A DNA stretch of 64,000 bases from Piromyces finnis (Eukaryota > Neocallimastigomycota > Neocallimastigomycetes > Neocallimastigales > Neocallimastigaceae): the NCBI GenBank assembly GCA_002104945.1, contig MCFH01000015.1:414501-478500 (forward strand), given 5' to 3'. Below are positions 25,144-38,925 of this stretch, piece by piece (position 1 is the stretch's first letter; every line of letters begins with the position of its first letter). Under the pieces are notes generated by a model, which searched no databases, was not told where the DNA came from, and saw only the letters and a list, made by a program, of their open reading frames with translations. The position numbers and the translations under genes were made by a program.

Positions 25144-28100
25144 TTTATTTCTATTTTTTAATTTGAATAATGCTATTAAATGTAAAAAGTGTTTAGCTAT
25201 AATTATCTTTTATATCTTTTTTAAAAGTATTAAATTAATATATCACTATAAAATATCTAAATATATTATATTTATAATAGTTATAGTCTATTTATTCTTT
25301 GTTTTTTTATGTTTTGATACTTTACAATTTATATATTTACTAAATAAAAAAAAAAAAAAAAGGTTTTAAGGATTACTCTGTTTAATGAATCTTTAATTCT
25401 TTACACCTTTTAAAAAGTTTTTAAAGTAAAAAATAATAAATTAAATTAATTAATAATTAAAATTAATTTAATTAATAATATAAAGTTGTCACCCTTTATA
25501 TAAATTTTATTTATGCATTTTATGGATTGATGAGAATTACTATGCCAACCATTAATACATTATTAATTATTATGGAGAAAAAAAAAAAAAAAAAAAGAAG
25601 AAGAAAAAAAAAGAGAATCTTGACTTTACAATATAACTAAAAAATAAAACCTATAAATATATTGGCATCACTCTTTTACTATAGTAGAAATATAATGATT
25701 AGAATAAAGATCAATAGTATTTTTTTTTTTTTTTACTTTTAATTAATTCTATTTTTTTTTTCTTATAATGCCAATATAACACATAAAACTATTTTTACAA
25801 TATGAGTGTGTGCATTCTATTCTCTTTTAATCCCAAAGTAAAAAAAAAAAAAAAAAAAACTTTTAACCTTTGAGATAAAAAAAAAATATATTTCATAGCG
25901 GACTTTTTCCGTTATATACAATTAAAATTAAAAAAAAAAAAAAAGGGTTTTTTTATAGGAATATGGATTAAATAAAAATATTAACCTTTTTTATTATTAT
26001 TATTATTAATTTTTATTTTTATTGATGGGTTTAATCTTTCTTTTTCTCTACAATAATTACTAATTTGAATATTATAATGAATGAAATTATGTATACTGAA
26101 TAACTCATGATATAATTTATATAGATTATTATTTTAAGAAACTATTATATAAAACACTGTATATAAAACAATTCATTATAGCGTCTATTAATATAAAGTG
26201 CTAAATTTAATGAATTTTATGAATATTTAATTTTTAACAAAATAAAGTCAATTGGGTTTTAAAAAAAAAACGAACAATTTTAGTTTATTAATTTTAAAAA
26301 TTATGTACTTTTAACAATAATCTAATTCAAATGGTTGTTTATTTTTTCTTATAGATTTGATTTTTTATACTAAATACTATTTTTCATTTATTTCTTTATT
26401 TCTAATTCTTTTATTCTATTATAATAGATATTATAAAGTTTAATACCCATTATAATTAATATTCAAATACATAAAAATTAACCATAAATGCATATATATA
26501 TATATATAGTTAAGAATTTTATTTTTTTCAAAAAAAAAAAAAGGTTAATTATTTTGTTATAAAAAATAATAATGTGGATTAATAAGGCCATTTATAAATA
26601 AAATAATGTTCTATATTTTATTCATAATTAAGATTCTGATTCAATACATCTCTTTCATTAAAAAATGTATACTTTTAATTTATTATAAAATGATCAAAAA
26701 AAAAAAAAACTCATTATTTCTTTCCTGGTGTAGTGCATATGTATGTTTTACAAAGAGTTATATAATTTATTTATTTAAATATATATATTTCTATATTTAT
26801 TTACTTACTTATTTATATATTCATTCATTTATTTATTTATTCATTCATTTATATATTTCTATATTTATTTACTTACTTATTTATATATTCATTCACTTAT
26901 TTACTTATTCATTTATTTATATATTCATTCATTTATTTATTTATTTATTCATTCATTCATTCATTTATATATTTATATATTCATTCACTTATTTACTTAT
27001 TCATTTATTTATATATTCATTCATTTAATTATATATTCATTCCTTTATTTATTAATTTCTTTTCTTATCAAAATCTGGCTGTTTGGTTAAAATTGTTTAT
27101 CTTTAGAGGAAAAATAAATATTTAAATAGGTTACACAAGATAAAACTTTAAAATTTTTAATTGGATTTCAATGATTCTTATATGAATTGCTTATCAAAGT
27201 TATTTATAAATTAAACATATGGATATCATGTGTATATTAGTAAACACATTAATGTATGTTAATAAAACATAAATCACTTTTTTTGAATTAAAATTTTTTA
27301 TTGCATTATAAAAATTTTCTATCAAAAATAAAAAGATTATCAATTATTTATTAATGCAATATTTTAATTAATTATTTTGTATTTATTAATAATTTAGTTG
27401 TATTCTCTTTTAGCTTTAATGGTCTACCCTTGAATAGAAATATCATTTAGTTTTGCTTTTTTATTTCTTTTGCCATTTCTTTCTATATTTCAACTTTTTC
27501 CTTATTTATCCAAAAAATTATTTTATTATTAATATATTTAATTATATTTTTTATATATGTATTATTAATCTAAATTATTTTCTATCCATATATTAATAAT
27601 ATATTTTTTTAAATACTTTATTGAATACTAACTTTATTTTATAATAAAATTAAATTCATGGTGATACATGTATAACCAAGGAGGTTTTGAAAAAATCAAA
27701 ACATAAAAAATTGCATCATTTTTTAAAGGTTTAATTAAATAATAATATATTAGATTATATTGCAATATATACATCATATAAAATAAAAAATCACATTTTT
27801 AATTATTTTAAAAAGTTGGACAAATGACTTTTTGATATGAAAAAGGTAGTGTTGGAAGGAAGGGAGTTTTATTTTATAAATAACCACTAAAACAGGCCAT
27901 TTGGACTATACCGAACTCCAAACTCATAATAAAGAAGGAATGAGAAAAAAGTTATGAAATACAATACTTTGTTGTTATAAAAAACTTTATTATTCCTGTT
28001 TTTATATATACATAAAAAAGTTTTGGTTTTTTATGTAGAATATATAAAAAAATATTTTTATTATTCATTAAAATCACTAAAAATGGTAAAAATGGTGCGG

Positions 28101-29589
28101 CGGTATAAACATCATTCATAATGGTAATAATTTAATGGTGGTAAAAAAAAAAAGAGATTGGCAATAATGACATGTAGTGATAAAACTAAGGATAATTTCT
28201 TTCTTTTTCTCTATCTTTTTATATTTCATTCATTTCATTGTAAAGATCATTCTACCTTTTTTATTTTTTCTTTTCTTTCTTATTCTGTACATAAAATTCA
28301 TTTTTATTTATAATTTTCTCTTTTATTTCGGTGTCATTAAAGACTAATTAAAAAATTCAAACTTTTTTTTTTTGGATTTTCGATTATAATTAAAAAATTA
28401 AAATTTATTATTAAATAAAGTTTAAATCCATTTATTTATGAATAATAAAAATCAAAAATTTTCTTTTCTTTTTTAAAAGTAAAAAATAATAAAAATAAAA
28501 AAAAAAACATTAAAAAGCAAGTAAATCTAAACCATTTTATTTTATTTTATTTAAAAAACTAAGGGATAATTATTAATAAATAAAAGAGAGTGAAGAAAAA
28601 AGAAATAATATAAAAATAATACACCTTTAAATAATAGTTATAATAGAAAGAATATTTTTATTAATAAATTTTAAAATTTTACTCCTTTTTTTTTACAACA
28701 ATTTATTATAACAAAAAGTAAAATGTTTTTAAAAGTGTAAATAAATATCAAATATAAACTCGAAAAAAAAAAAAAAAACATACAATAAATAAAATGTTTT
28801 TTCTATTCTTTCCTTTAATTATTGAAATTATTTAGATAATAATTACTATAATTAATTGAAAAAAAAAATAAAATTATAAAGAATTTGTATATTCTAATCA
28901 TTTATTTTATAGTCAAAAAGTATTTTATACAAAAAAAAAAAAAAAAAACTCTAAAGTATAAAGATATATCACTATTTTTAAGCAAGATTAAATAATAAAA
29001 AAAAACACTTATTATTTTATTTCACAGTTTATAACATAAAACTTATAGTAAAAAAAGAAATTATATCAAATAATATTAAACTAAAAAAATTAGTTTATTA
29101 ATCTGAACTAATCATTATCTTTTTCTTCTTTTTCTTTTTCTATCTATGCTTATTCAACATACTTTATTGTAATATAATATATACTTTTGTTTCCTTTATA
29201 GATTAATTATTAGATATAATTAAAAAATTCATATTAAAAAAGATTTCTGTGAAATCAAGACCAATTTCAATTATTTTTTTTTCTTTAAAATAAAATAATA
29301 TACTGTTTTATTATTATATATAATACTTGTATAATAATAATAATAAAGAAAGAAAAAAGGATAAAATTAAAAGAAATAATATATCATTTTATTTTATACT
29401 TTTAATAAAAATAATTGTTATTCTAATTCTGAATACATAATAATAGTAATAATAATAAAAAAGGTAAAATATATAAAGAAATATAAATATATTAGATTGT
29501 TGATTCAATTAATAACTCATAAATAAATAAATATATATGTATTATATATATAAAATAATATATAAAATTAAAAAAAAAATAAAGAAACA
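25144..29589. other. 4.4 kb divergent spacer between Rei1 and amylase-domain gene
   Basis: Promoter regions of two divergent genes. It is AT-rich with many A/T homopolymers and a TTTA/TTCA tandem array at 26767-27060. A slightly less AT-rich patch at 27800-28200 shows no gene structure. No tRNA or coding exon seen. Confidence 0.6.
26767..27060. repeat. TTTA/TTCA tetranucleotide array with higher-order repeats
   Basis: About 290 bases built from ATTT, ATTC and ACTT units. Longer blocks recur: CATTCACTTATTTACTTATT begins at 26890 and again at 26982 (92 bases apart), and CTATATTTATTTACTTACTT begins at 26791 and 26859 (68 apart). The repetitive open frame across it is not a gene. Confidence 0.85.
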
Positions 29590-31435
29590 ATGTTTGATAA
29601 TTCCAAGTATATTGAATTAATTTATGCTGATATTAAGCCAGAAGCAAATGATGGATTAAAATTCACTGGTGTTGTCAAGGTAATAATGGTGATAAAATTT
29701 CAAATAGAAATATATATATATAATATAAAAACATAAAACTATTATATTTTTATTAAATATATAAATGTATATGTATTATATATTTATTTTCCAAATGGAT
29801 TTTTTTTTTTATTATTCATATATTATATATGGATTATTAAATATAGATTAATGTTCAATCACTTGGTAAAAAAGAAAAGAAAGGAACTAATCATGAACAT
29901 AATGTTTACTTACATGTAAAATTATCTGATGGTTATGTTGTTGTAGGAAAGGTTAAACCATTCCGTTTACTTGCTAATAAAGATGAAGAAGTAAGAGATA
30001 GTTACAAACCATTTCATCCATTATATTTCAGATTCTCACATACTTCAGGTATATAATAATTTTAATTATTCAGGGATTTTTAAAATAAATATAAAAGAAT
30101 AAGATGTTAATTAATTATAAATTATTACTTTATTATAATACATAATAGGTGGTTTTGGAAGACCAAGAATGACCGAATTTTACTTAATGTAAGTTTTAAA
30201 ATTAATCATTAATTCATTAATTCATAATAATGATTCCTCCCTAATTTTTATATTGATATATTGATGTTGATAATATTCATTTATACAGTTATGAACATAT
30301 TCGTGTTATGCATGACGAAAGAATAAAGGAAAATTATTTCTTTAATTATAATGGAAGTAATTTAAAAATACCTAAACGTTTGGGTTGGATTAATCAAATT
30401 TATGGTAAGGATTGGCATCGTACCTTAATTTATGTTCGTCGTCCAACTTTACCAGGTCAAAGTGTATATATGATTGGTGCTCGTCCAAGTAGTAAAATGT
30501 ATTCTGCTACCCATGGTCAAGATGTACCAATTTATCATACAAATGTTATGGATAAATCAAAAAGATTAATTAGAGGTAGATATAGAAATAATTAGATTTT
30601 TTTAATAATTAACAATAGATTATATATTTTTTTTTCTTTTATAGATAAATAGGATACTAATTTGACATAACGTTATAATTTTATTTAAATAATTACTATG
30701 TTATCTAATATTATAATAGAATTTGATGATAAATTAACTTGGGTTCCATTGAGAAAACGTATGGGTAGCGATAATAAAAATATGCCATTAGGAACACCAC
30801 TTGACTGTAAATATTATAATGAATTAAGAAAAAAAATATGCTATTGCTAATGATAAATTAATCTTTTTTTTTTTTAAATATTTATTATTATATATTTTTA
30901 TTAATATATTCTTTTTATTACAAAAGGGACAACGGATGATCCAAATTGTGGTAATAGTTGGTTGGTTTCTGGTTATGGTTTTGATGAAACTAATTCAGAA
31001 TTGCATTTAGGTCCACATTACTGGCTTTTAGATATTATTGTCGATAGTTTTTACTGTGAAAGTAATGAAGAAAGTGAAGATGATTTCTATTATCAAGATG
31101 ATTTAGATGAATTTGATTTTGATCCATACAATTCTGATCATTTTTCTCCAAAATACAAAAGTTCTGGTTCTTATAATTTAAGAAATAAATATGAAGAATT
31201 ATCCTATCGTAAAGGTGGTAATGAAACTTCACAGTATAATGATGGACGTGGTTATACTTTTAAATTTAAACTTTGTGATGAAAATGGAAATATTGAAGGT
31301 TCCCATCTTAATGGAGGTGGTGGTTTAACTCGTGTCGCTCAATGTGGTATGATTAATATTATTGATTATGGTGTCCCTGGTTCTGAAAGATATATTCCAA
31401 TGGATGGTGTACGAAGACCAATTCGTGATTGTTAA
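29590..31435 (+). CDS. Protein with alpha-amylase-associated accessory domain
   Basis: Six exons: 29590-29679, 29847-30048, 30149-30188, 30289-30575, 30720-30806 and 30927-31435; 404 residues with all phases consistent. Residues from about 150 resemble the region C-terminal to the GH13 barrel of some animal-type alpha-amylases: WHRTLIYVRRPTLPGQSVYMIGA, then GTPLDWTTDDPNCGNSW and HYWLLDIIVDS correspond to that domain's RTVIF...GQDLFIRGG, GTPLDWTT and HYWMLDVDMDC. No GH13 catalytic residues, signal peptide or dockerin are present, so it is probably intracellular and non-catalytic, perhaps glycan-binding (inference). The first 130 residues are a beta-rich segment I do not recognise. An acidic insert follows DSFYC (about 262-300). 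The similarity is from memory and its function is open. Confidence 0.75.
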
Positions 31436-33238
31436 TTAATATCATCATAATAGGATTAAGAAAAAATCAATCATATCTACACCTACCATGAAATATTAAT
31501 AAAAAAAATTTAAGATGTAAAAAATACCAGCAACATCAAATCAGTACTAAACAATCGATCGATTATAATTATCATTATAATTTACACCTATACGATTTAA
31601 CAATTTTTTTTTTATTTATTTATTCTTTTATAGTAACAATAAATATTTAATAATAATATTATAGTAAAAAAAAAAAAAAAAAGTAATAAAAATTAACAGC
31701 AAATAATAAAGCAATATCCTAAACACAAAATAAAAATGAAAAAACAAATATCATCTCAAAAAAAAAAAAAAATAAAAAAAAATTAAAAAATAAATAAATA
31801 AAATAAAGCAAATTATTTACAAAATATAGCAACGTTAATATTATATAATATAATAAAAAAATATAAAAATCAAAACAAAAACGAAAACAAAAACAAAAAT
31901 TAAAAAAAAAAAAAAAAAAAAAAAGAGTGAAAGAAAAACAAATTATTTAATATACAATATACAATATACCTTTTTTTTTTTTTTTTTTTTTTAAATACCA
32001 ATTTTTTTATTTTTAATAAAAATATAATAATATCATATATAATTAAAAATTGATAAAAAAAAAGAGAAAAGAAAAGAAAGAAAAATAGACATCATAGCAT
32101 ATAATTTTTTTTTTATTATTAGTTTTCCTTTTTTTTTTTTTTAAGTAATTAAAAATAAAGATTAATTTTTTAAATTTAAATAGTAAAAAAAAAAAAAAAA
32201 AAGAATCTAGAAAAAATAGTATCCTTTTTTTAGTAGTTAGTTTTTCTTTTTTTTTTTTTTTTTAACCTTATTATTTTTTTTTCTTAAAGAAAAATTCAAA
32301 GTTTATTATTGTAATTGTTTTATGTACTTTATTTTAATAAAAAATTCATTATTCTTAATATAGCGTAGTTGAGTTTTTTTTTCATTTCAGTTATAAAAAA
32401 AAAAAAAAAAAAAGCATTCACCTAACGTGATCAATATAATCTTTTGTTATTACCAACTATTCTATAAGAATATTAATAAAAGTTAAAAAGTTTTAACGAA
32501 AAAAAAAAAAAAAGTTTAATTTTTTTTTATATACAAAAAGAAATATTTAATTTTTTTTTCAAAAGTGTCAATAAGAGTATAATAACCAACTAACTAACTA
32601 AATAAATAACTAAATAAATGAACGAATAAATAAATTAATAAATGAATGAATGAATAAATAAATAAATAAAACTACACTACAAAAAACTAGTTTATAATCA
32701 TTTTTTCAAATTTAATTAATCCAAAATTTTAAGAAAATTAATGGATATACCATAAAATTAATTCATTATATTAATTTACCATCAATGTAATTAAAAAGGT
32801 TATATTTGATGTATATTTGAACAAAAAGAAAAACTTTATTTTTTATATTCATACCATACCATTCATATATCATCAAGTATTGATTTGTTAAATAGTTTTT
32901 TTTTTTTTTTTATGAAATTAATTTTTTTAAACTAAACTTTAATAATCTTAAAATATAATAACATCACATTTTTGAATGTCTTTTATTTTTTAAAAAAATA
33001 TTTTTTTTAGGTGAAAAATATAAAGCATATAAAAAGTAGTATTTAGCTCTAGATATTCTAAGTTAGAAAAAAAAAACGAATAAACAGTTAGAAATCAAAT
33101 ATACAAAAATAAAACTAATTCATTGTTACATAAAGTATAAGTAATATAATTTATAATATAAAGTTTTTTTTTTTTTTTTTTTTTTAAGAAAAAAATTTAT
33201 GAATATTCAAGTAAGTAAAAAGAAAAAATAAAAACAAA
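31436..33238. other. AT-rich spacer, no gene seen
   Basis: 3' flank of the amylase-domain gene and 5' flank of the tubby gene. Contains many A and T runs and a stretch of TAAC, TAAA and TGAA tetranucleotides (32588-32672). No coding sequence seen. Confidence 0.6.
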
Positions 33239-34913
33239 ATGGATAAAGTAAATACTTTAAAATCAGAAATAAGACTATGGGAAAAGAAATTTATTAAAAA
33301 AAATGGTAGAAAACCTTTAAAATCAGATATTGCCAATGATAAAACAATTGGTAAATGTACTTTTTTTTAATAATATTAATATAAATATAATATGTCCCAT
33401 TCTTTTATTAATTAATTTGATTATAAAAAAAGAGAAAATATTGAATTATAATGAAACCAATTTAATTAACAATAACAACAAAAAATAATAATAATAATTA
33501 AAAAAGATTTCTTTTAATTAATTATAATTTTATTACTCTGCTATTTCCATTTTATTATATTGTCATATATTTTAAAAATGTTTATTATTTTCTTCATTAT
33601 GAATCCGATTTTTTTTTTAATTTTAAAAATGAATATGAATATAATAGTAAAAAAATATGAAAAATATAAGAAATTAAAAAAGAATTTAGAAAATCAACAT
33701 TCTGTTAGTATAGAGGAAAAAAATAAATCATCACATCATCATTCTATAACAAAAAAAAGTCATAGTGATAATGAAGAAGATCATTTATCCTCCAAAAAAC
33801 AACAACAACATTCATCCCAAAATAAAAAAGCTTTAACTCGTTCTAAATCTCTTAATCAAATACCAAATGGTAAATCCTCCCATCACACAAAAACAGATAA
33901 AAAGACTGGAAATTCTAGAAAAACAAATCAAAGTAGCAATAAATCTAAAGTTTTAGTAGTAAAATCACCGAATGAAGCGTTTTCTTCTTTTTCACCAAAT
34001 AAAAAAAATACTGGATATAATCATTCAAAGAAAAAGAAAAATAATTTTAATTCAGATTCCGAATCGGATTCATCCTCTAATGATTTTGATGAGGATTCTA
34101 ATATAGAATCGTCTACTCAAACCTTAACAGAAGATGAAAAATTAAGTGAAGAAGAAGAAGAAGAAGAAGTAGAAGAAGTAGAATTCTTAAACGAAAAACA
34201 GGATAGACCTAAAATTAAAAAATCATGGACAGTAAAAGAAAAAAATAGTCATTCTGAAAGTGATAGTAGTCATAGTAGTAGTGATGATGATGACAATGAT
34301 TTAGGATCGGAAACAGAAGTTCAAGATATGGATAGTGAAGAAATAGAAGAGGAAATTATTGAATCCCACCATCGTCATCGTCATCATTCTGATACAGAGA
34401 GTTCTGAAGATGAAGAAGATGAAGATGATGAAGATGATGAAAGTTGGAGTGATGAAGATGAGGATTCAAGTCATAAATTAAATCAAAAAAAGAGAAATAA
34501 AACAAGAATTAAAAATAAAACCAAATCATTAAAAAAATCTAATTCCAAATTAAATAAAGATCAGTTAAAATCTAACCATAAAACAAAAGAAGGATACTCT
34601 TCTAAACAAAAGAATTCTAAACAAAATACTAGTGCCAATACATTAGTCGATAAACATATAAATAAAAAAGATGGCATAACAACAAAAAAGAAAAATAATA
34701 ATAAATCAGCAAAACGAAAATCTAAAAATGATGAAGAGGAACAACAATCTAATGAACCTCGTGTATTAGACATTATTAATATCACTCCAGAAGATATATA
34801 TAAGTAAGAGAATCTTTTTTTTTTTTTTTTTCATTATTATAATAAATAATAAATAATAGGAAACATTTTTTTTAATTTAATTATAACTTTTATTAATTTC
34901 ATAAAAAAAATAA

Positions 34914-34979
<66 letters not shown>

Positions 34980-36565
34980 ATTTTCCCTCAATATACTAAT
35001 ATAAATTTAATATTAATAATAATAATTGTTATTAAAATTTATTACAATTATTATTTTCAATATTATCTGTCGTTGTGTAATTTTTTTCATTATAAATTAA
35101 AAGTCGTACTCCTGTTACCGGTGTACTACGGTTACGTATTGTACGTCAATATGAAACCCTTGTAGATCGAATATACCCTCGTTTTGCTCTTTATAATCTA
35201 TCGAACGGCCCTACCGGTTTACAAATTATGAAAAGAAATAAAAATAGTTTACCTTTACCTCCACCAATTCTCTTGGCTCGTCGCCGTAAAAAATGTTCTA
35301 AACCAAATTATATCATTAGTCGTAATACGGATCAAACCGTACGTAAAACAAAAGAAAATTACGTTGCTACTCTAAGGTAAAAATAAAATTAAAAAAAAAA
35401 AAAGAATAAATAAATGATACTATTATCATTTAATGAAATCAATATGATCAATTAAACTGAAGCTATAAAAAAAAAAAACCTATTGATTTATTATTAATTT
35501 TTTTATAGGTATTGTAAAGAACATTCCTTATATATGTTATTAGATTCTAGAAAATATAATCCAAAACTACCAAATAAAGGTTTAAAAACATCATCCCTTA
35601 TACGTTTTGTAAGAATTTAGAATGAATATTTATGTTTTTTTTTTTTTTTACTTTATATATATATTCCATAATAAAAATAAAAAGAAAAAATAAAATTTAG
35701 ATACTAATGAGATATATTTTTAATTTTTTTTTGTTTAATTCATTCATAATAGACAAACTTAACTAATCATAATGTATTTGTTGCAACACCTGGCCTTTTC
35801 TATGATACAACGAAAGTAAAAATTATATTTGAAATATATATATATATATAAATATATTAGTATTTTTTTTAACATTCTTGTTTCTACATATCATTCCAAA
35901 GCCAATACCAGATATTTTAAATGATGTTGATTTTGAAAATGAAGATAATTTATTCTTTTTAAATAGTAATCCAGGACCAACACGTAACTATCATATTAAA
36001 TAGTAACATATTATAAAAATTTTTTTATTAAAGTAAATATTTAAATAAATATTTATATTTATATAAAAAAAAAAAAACATATCTACCTATTTAAATTTTT
36101 TTTATATTCCAAAGGTCCTAGAATTAATAGTGGAAAATTTGGTTCGAAAAAATTTGATATTAATAAACCATGCAATAAATATCGTAATCTTAATTTTACG
36201 GAAACTTCAGGAGGTAATAAATAAAAAAAAATAAATTTTAATTTTTATTTTAAAGGAAGAAGAAATAATATTGTTTTTCTATAATATTTAATCATACAAT
36301 AAAAGCATTAATTTATTTAAAAATTTATTAAAAATATGAATAATAACACTTAATTTTAGAATTCTTCTTTAGTAATTATCACCAAAGAAAATATAATCCA
36401 GAGCTTTCTATTAATGATAATAATCAACCTAAACCAATCTTATTTAGTTTTGAACAAATGAATTCTACAGATTATACTGTGGATGTTATGCATCCACTCA
36501 CTCCTTTGGAAGGATTTTCAATTGCATTATCAATTATTTCTGAAATGATAGAAAATAAAAATTAA
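33239..36565 (+). CDS. Tubby-domain protein with Sld2-like N-terminus
   Basis: Eight exons: 33239-33350, 33648-34803, 35104-35376, 35509-35608, 35753-35815, 35902-35983, 36115-36213 and 36360-36565; 696 residues. The first about 50 residues (LKSEIRLWEKKF...NGRKPLKSDI...YEKYKKLKKN) match the helix motif at the N-terminus of Sld2/RecQL4 and in FAM13. Residues of about 60-410 are a disordered S/H/D/E/K linker with acidic runs. From about 424 a divergent tubby domain follows: LRLRIVR, LLARRRKKCSKPNYIIS (tubby: LLAGRKRKKSKTSNYLIS), GPRINSGKF, and a C-terminus ILFSFEQMNSTDYTVDVMHP then LTPLEGFSIALSIIS (tubby: QFGRVGKDVFTLDYRYPLSxFQAFAIALSSFD). Tubby proteins bind PI(4,5)P2 and, in flagellates, bring membrane cargo to cilia with IFT-A. 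The joins in exons 6-7 are the least certain. Confidence 0.82.
34917..34979. repeat. (ATT)n microsatellite in tubby-gene intron
   Basis: About 20 uninterrupted ATT units in the intron just before the tubby-domain exons (intron 34804-35103). Confidence 0.9.
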
Positions 36566-37884
36566 AATAGATTTAAAATAATAATAATAATAAAAAGATG
36601 AAGAAATAGACATAATATACACAAATTAATTATTAAAAAAAAAAAAAAAAGAAAATAAGACATTCATTAATAATATTAAATAAAATATAAATGATATTCA
36701 ATATTTCTCTTGAACTATCAATGTTTTTTTTTTTTTTTTTTTTAACTTTTTTTATATAAATTAAGGGTTATTGATAAATAATTTTTTTGATTAAAAAGAT
36801 TATTTTTTAAAATATATACATATATATTGTTATTATTGTTATATTTACATATTTATATATATTTTCAATATGCAGTAGTAATGAAAAAAAAAAAAAAAAA
36901 AAAAAAAAAAAAGCATTTAACGTTTTATTTTTGAATTAAATTAGTTTCATTTTTTTTTTCTATCTATCTGCATTATTAAAAATATTAGATATGTATTTTC
37001 AATAGAGTTCTTTATTAAGATTATAATAAATAGAAGCAGCACTTTATATTTAAAAGTAAATAAGAGAATTTAAAATTTTTAAAGTTTTACATTTTACATT
37101 ATTATTATTTTTTTTAATAAATGATAATCTGGCTGTTTTAATGTTGTGTATAATTTCTTTAATTTTACATATTAGTTTCACCATATATGTATTATTATCA
37201 TATTATCATTTATTATTACTATTATTACCATTATAATAATATTATTACTAGTATTTTTATTCTTTTTTATTCACTCTTAAAAATTTATTTAATTATTATT
37301 ATTATTATTATTTTTTTTTTTTATGAAAAAAAAATTTTTTTTCAAAGTGACAAATTTTAAAAACTATAAAAAATAGAAATATTTAACGTTTTGACTTTCT
37401 GTTTAATAAAAGCTTTAAAAACAAAAATTATAAAATAAGATTATAGATTTATTTAAATCTGGTTATAATAATTTAAAGTATAAAATAATAATTAAAACAG
37501 TAAGCTTTTTTTCTTCTTCATTTTGTTTTTGTATATATAATAATTTTTATTTTTAAAGTTTTAACTACAATTACCTACCTACTTATTATGATTTAATTAT
37601 CATTTATTACTACTTCATTAAATAATAAAATAAGAATAAGAAGAATATAAAATAAAAAAAAAACTTTTTTTAATCATTTAGATATTTTAATGTTTATATT
37701 TTTAATTTATTTATTGTATAATAATTATTATTGAAGAAAAAATTGTTTAAATAATTAAAAATATATATATATAAAATTGAATATAATAGCATATAATAGC
37801 ATATAATAGCATATAAAGAATAAAAAAAAAAAAAAGGAAAGGCATCGCATTATCATTTTTCAAAGATTAAAGAAATAAAAAAAA
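36566..37884. other. AT-rich spacer, no gene seen
   Basis: Flank between two tandem plus-strand genes. A 30-base A run lies near 36884-36913, and a 10-bp tandem repeat sits just before the next gene (37781-37815). No coding sequence seen. Confidence 0.6.
37781..37815. repeat. 10-bp tandem repeat, 3.5 copies
   Basis: ATATAATAGC repeated head-to-tail three times plus ATATA, about 70 bases upstream of the coiled-coil gene's ATG. It may lie in the promoter or 5' UTR; no function can be assigned. Confidence 0.85.
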
Positions 37885-38925
37885 ATGGCAACATCATTTC
37901 CTGTTGGGGTTTACCCTCCATTTAATAGTCGCTCTACTCGAACTTTTCCTACTACATGTAATGAAAAAAAATATCAGTAGTATTTTACAAACATATTGAA
38001 ATATTATATATATATAGACATTTTTATCTTTTCATTCACATTTAATTATGATGTATAAATATTATAATAAAATAAAAAGATTTTATTTTTTATTAATTTA
38101 ATTTTCAATATTTTTTTTTCATTTTAACTAGCAAGGAAATCGGAGACTCATGATACATCTGTTAAAAAAAGGTTCATAATATATATATATATATATATTT
38201 TCAATTTAATTATACAATAATTTTTCTTTTCGATATATATAAAATAAATGATATTTAATTAACCGTTAATTATATTTGTCATTTTTTCTAAAATTTTTTT
38301 AATAGAGTATTAAATTCTAAAACTACAAAAGAAGCTTCTGATGATTATATACGAAATCTTCAACAACAAATTTATTTATTAGAATTGGAAACAAGATATT
38401 TGTAATATTCAATATTATTATATAAAAAATCTTTATTAATATATATATATATTTAAAATTACTGAATGAATTGTTATTATATATACACCTAAATTTGGAA
38501 ACCTATTCAATTATTAATTTAATTATTGTATTATTAGACGAAGTTCAAAAGGTAGTACTATGAAATACACTACTAAATACTAAATATTAATATTCTTTTA
38601 CAACATATTTTATTTCCTACATTATTAATTGATATATTATACATAGCAAGAGGTGAATGTGGAAATTTAAATGGTCGAAATGAAAACGGCGGTAATTCAG
38701 CTACTGCAGAATTTGAATCAATGATTAACAATAATTCTTCTTCTCTTAATGATGTTCTTAATGGGCTTAAATATAAATATGTTGAATTACAAGAAAAAAA
38801 TAAACAAGATTTAAAAGTATTCCTATAATAGAATTTAAATGAAATAAATTAACTAAAAAAAAGAGAAAATAAAATTTAACCTAACGTTATTTATTATATA
38901 TCAAATAATAATAATAATAATAAAC

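Noticed and set aside
26606..27028. 140-codon Ile/Phe/Tyr-rich open frame
   Set aside because: Translation of the TTTA/TTCA tandem array.
33560..33647. ATG and hydrophobic leader (MSYILKMFIIFF) as a start of the tubby gene, implying a membrane anchor
   Set aside because: This stretch is intron: the exon at 33239-33350 splices in phase to 33648 and restores the Sld2-like motif, which the leader would interrupt.
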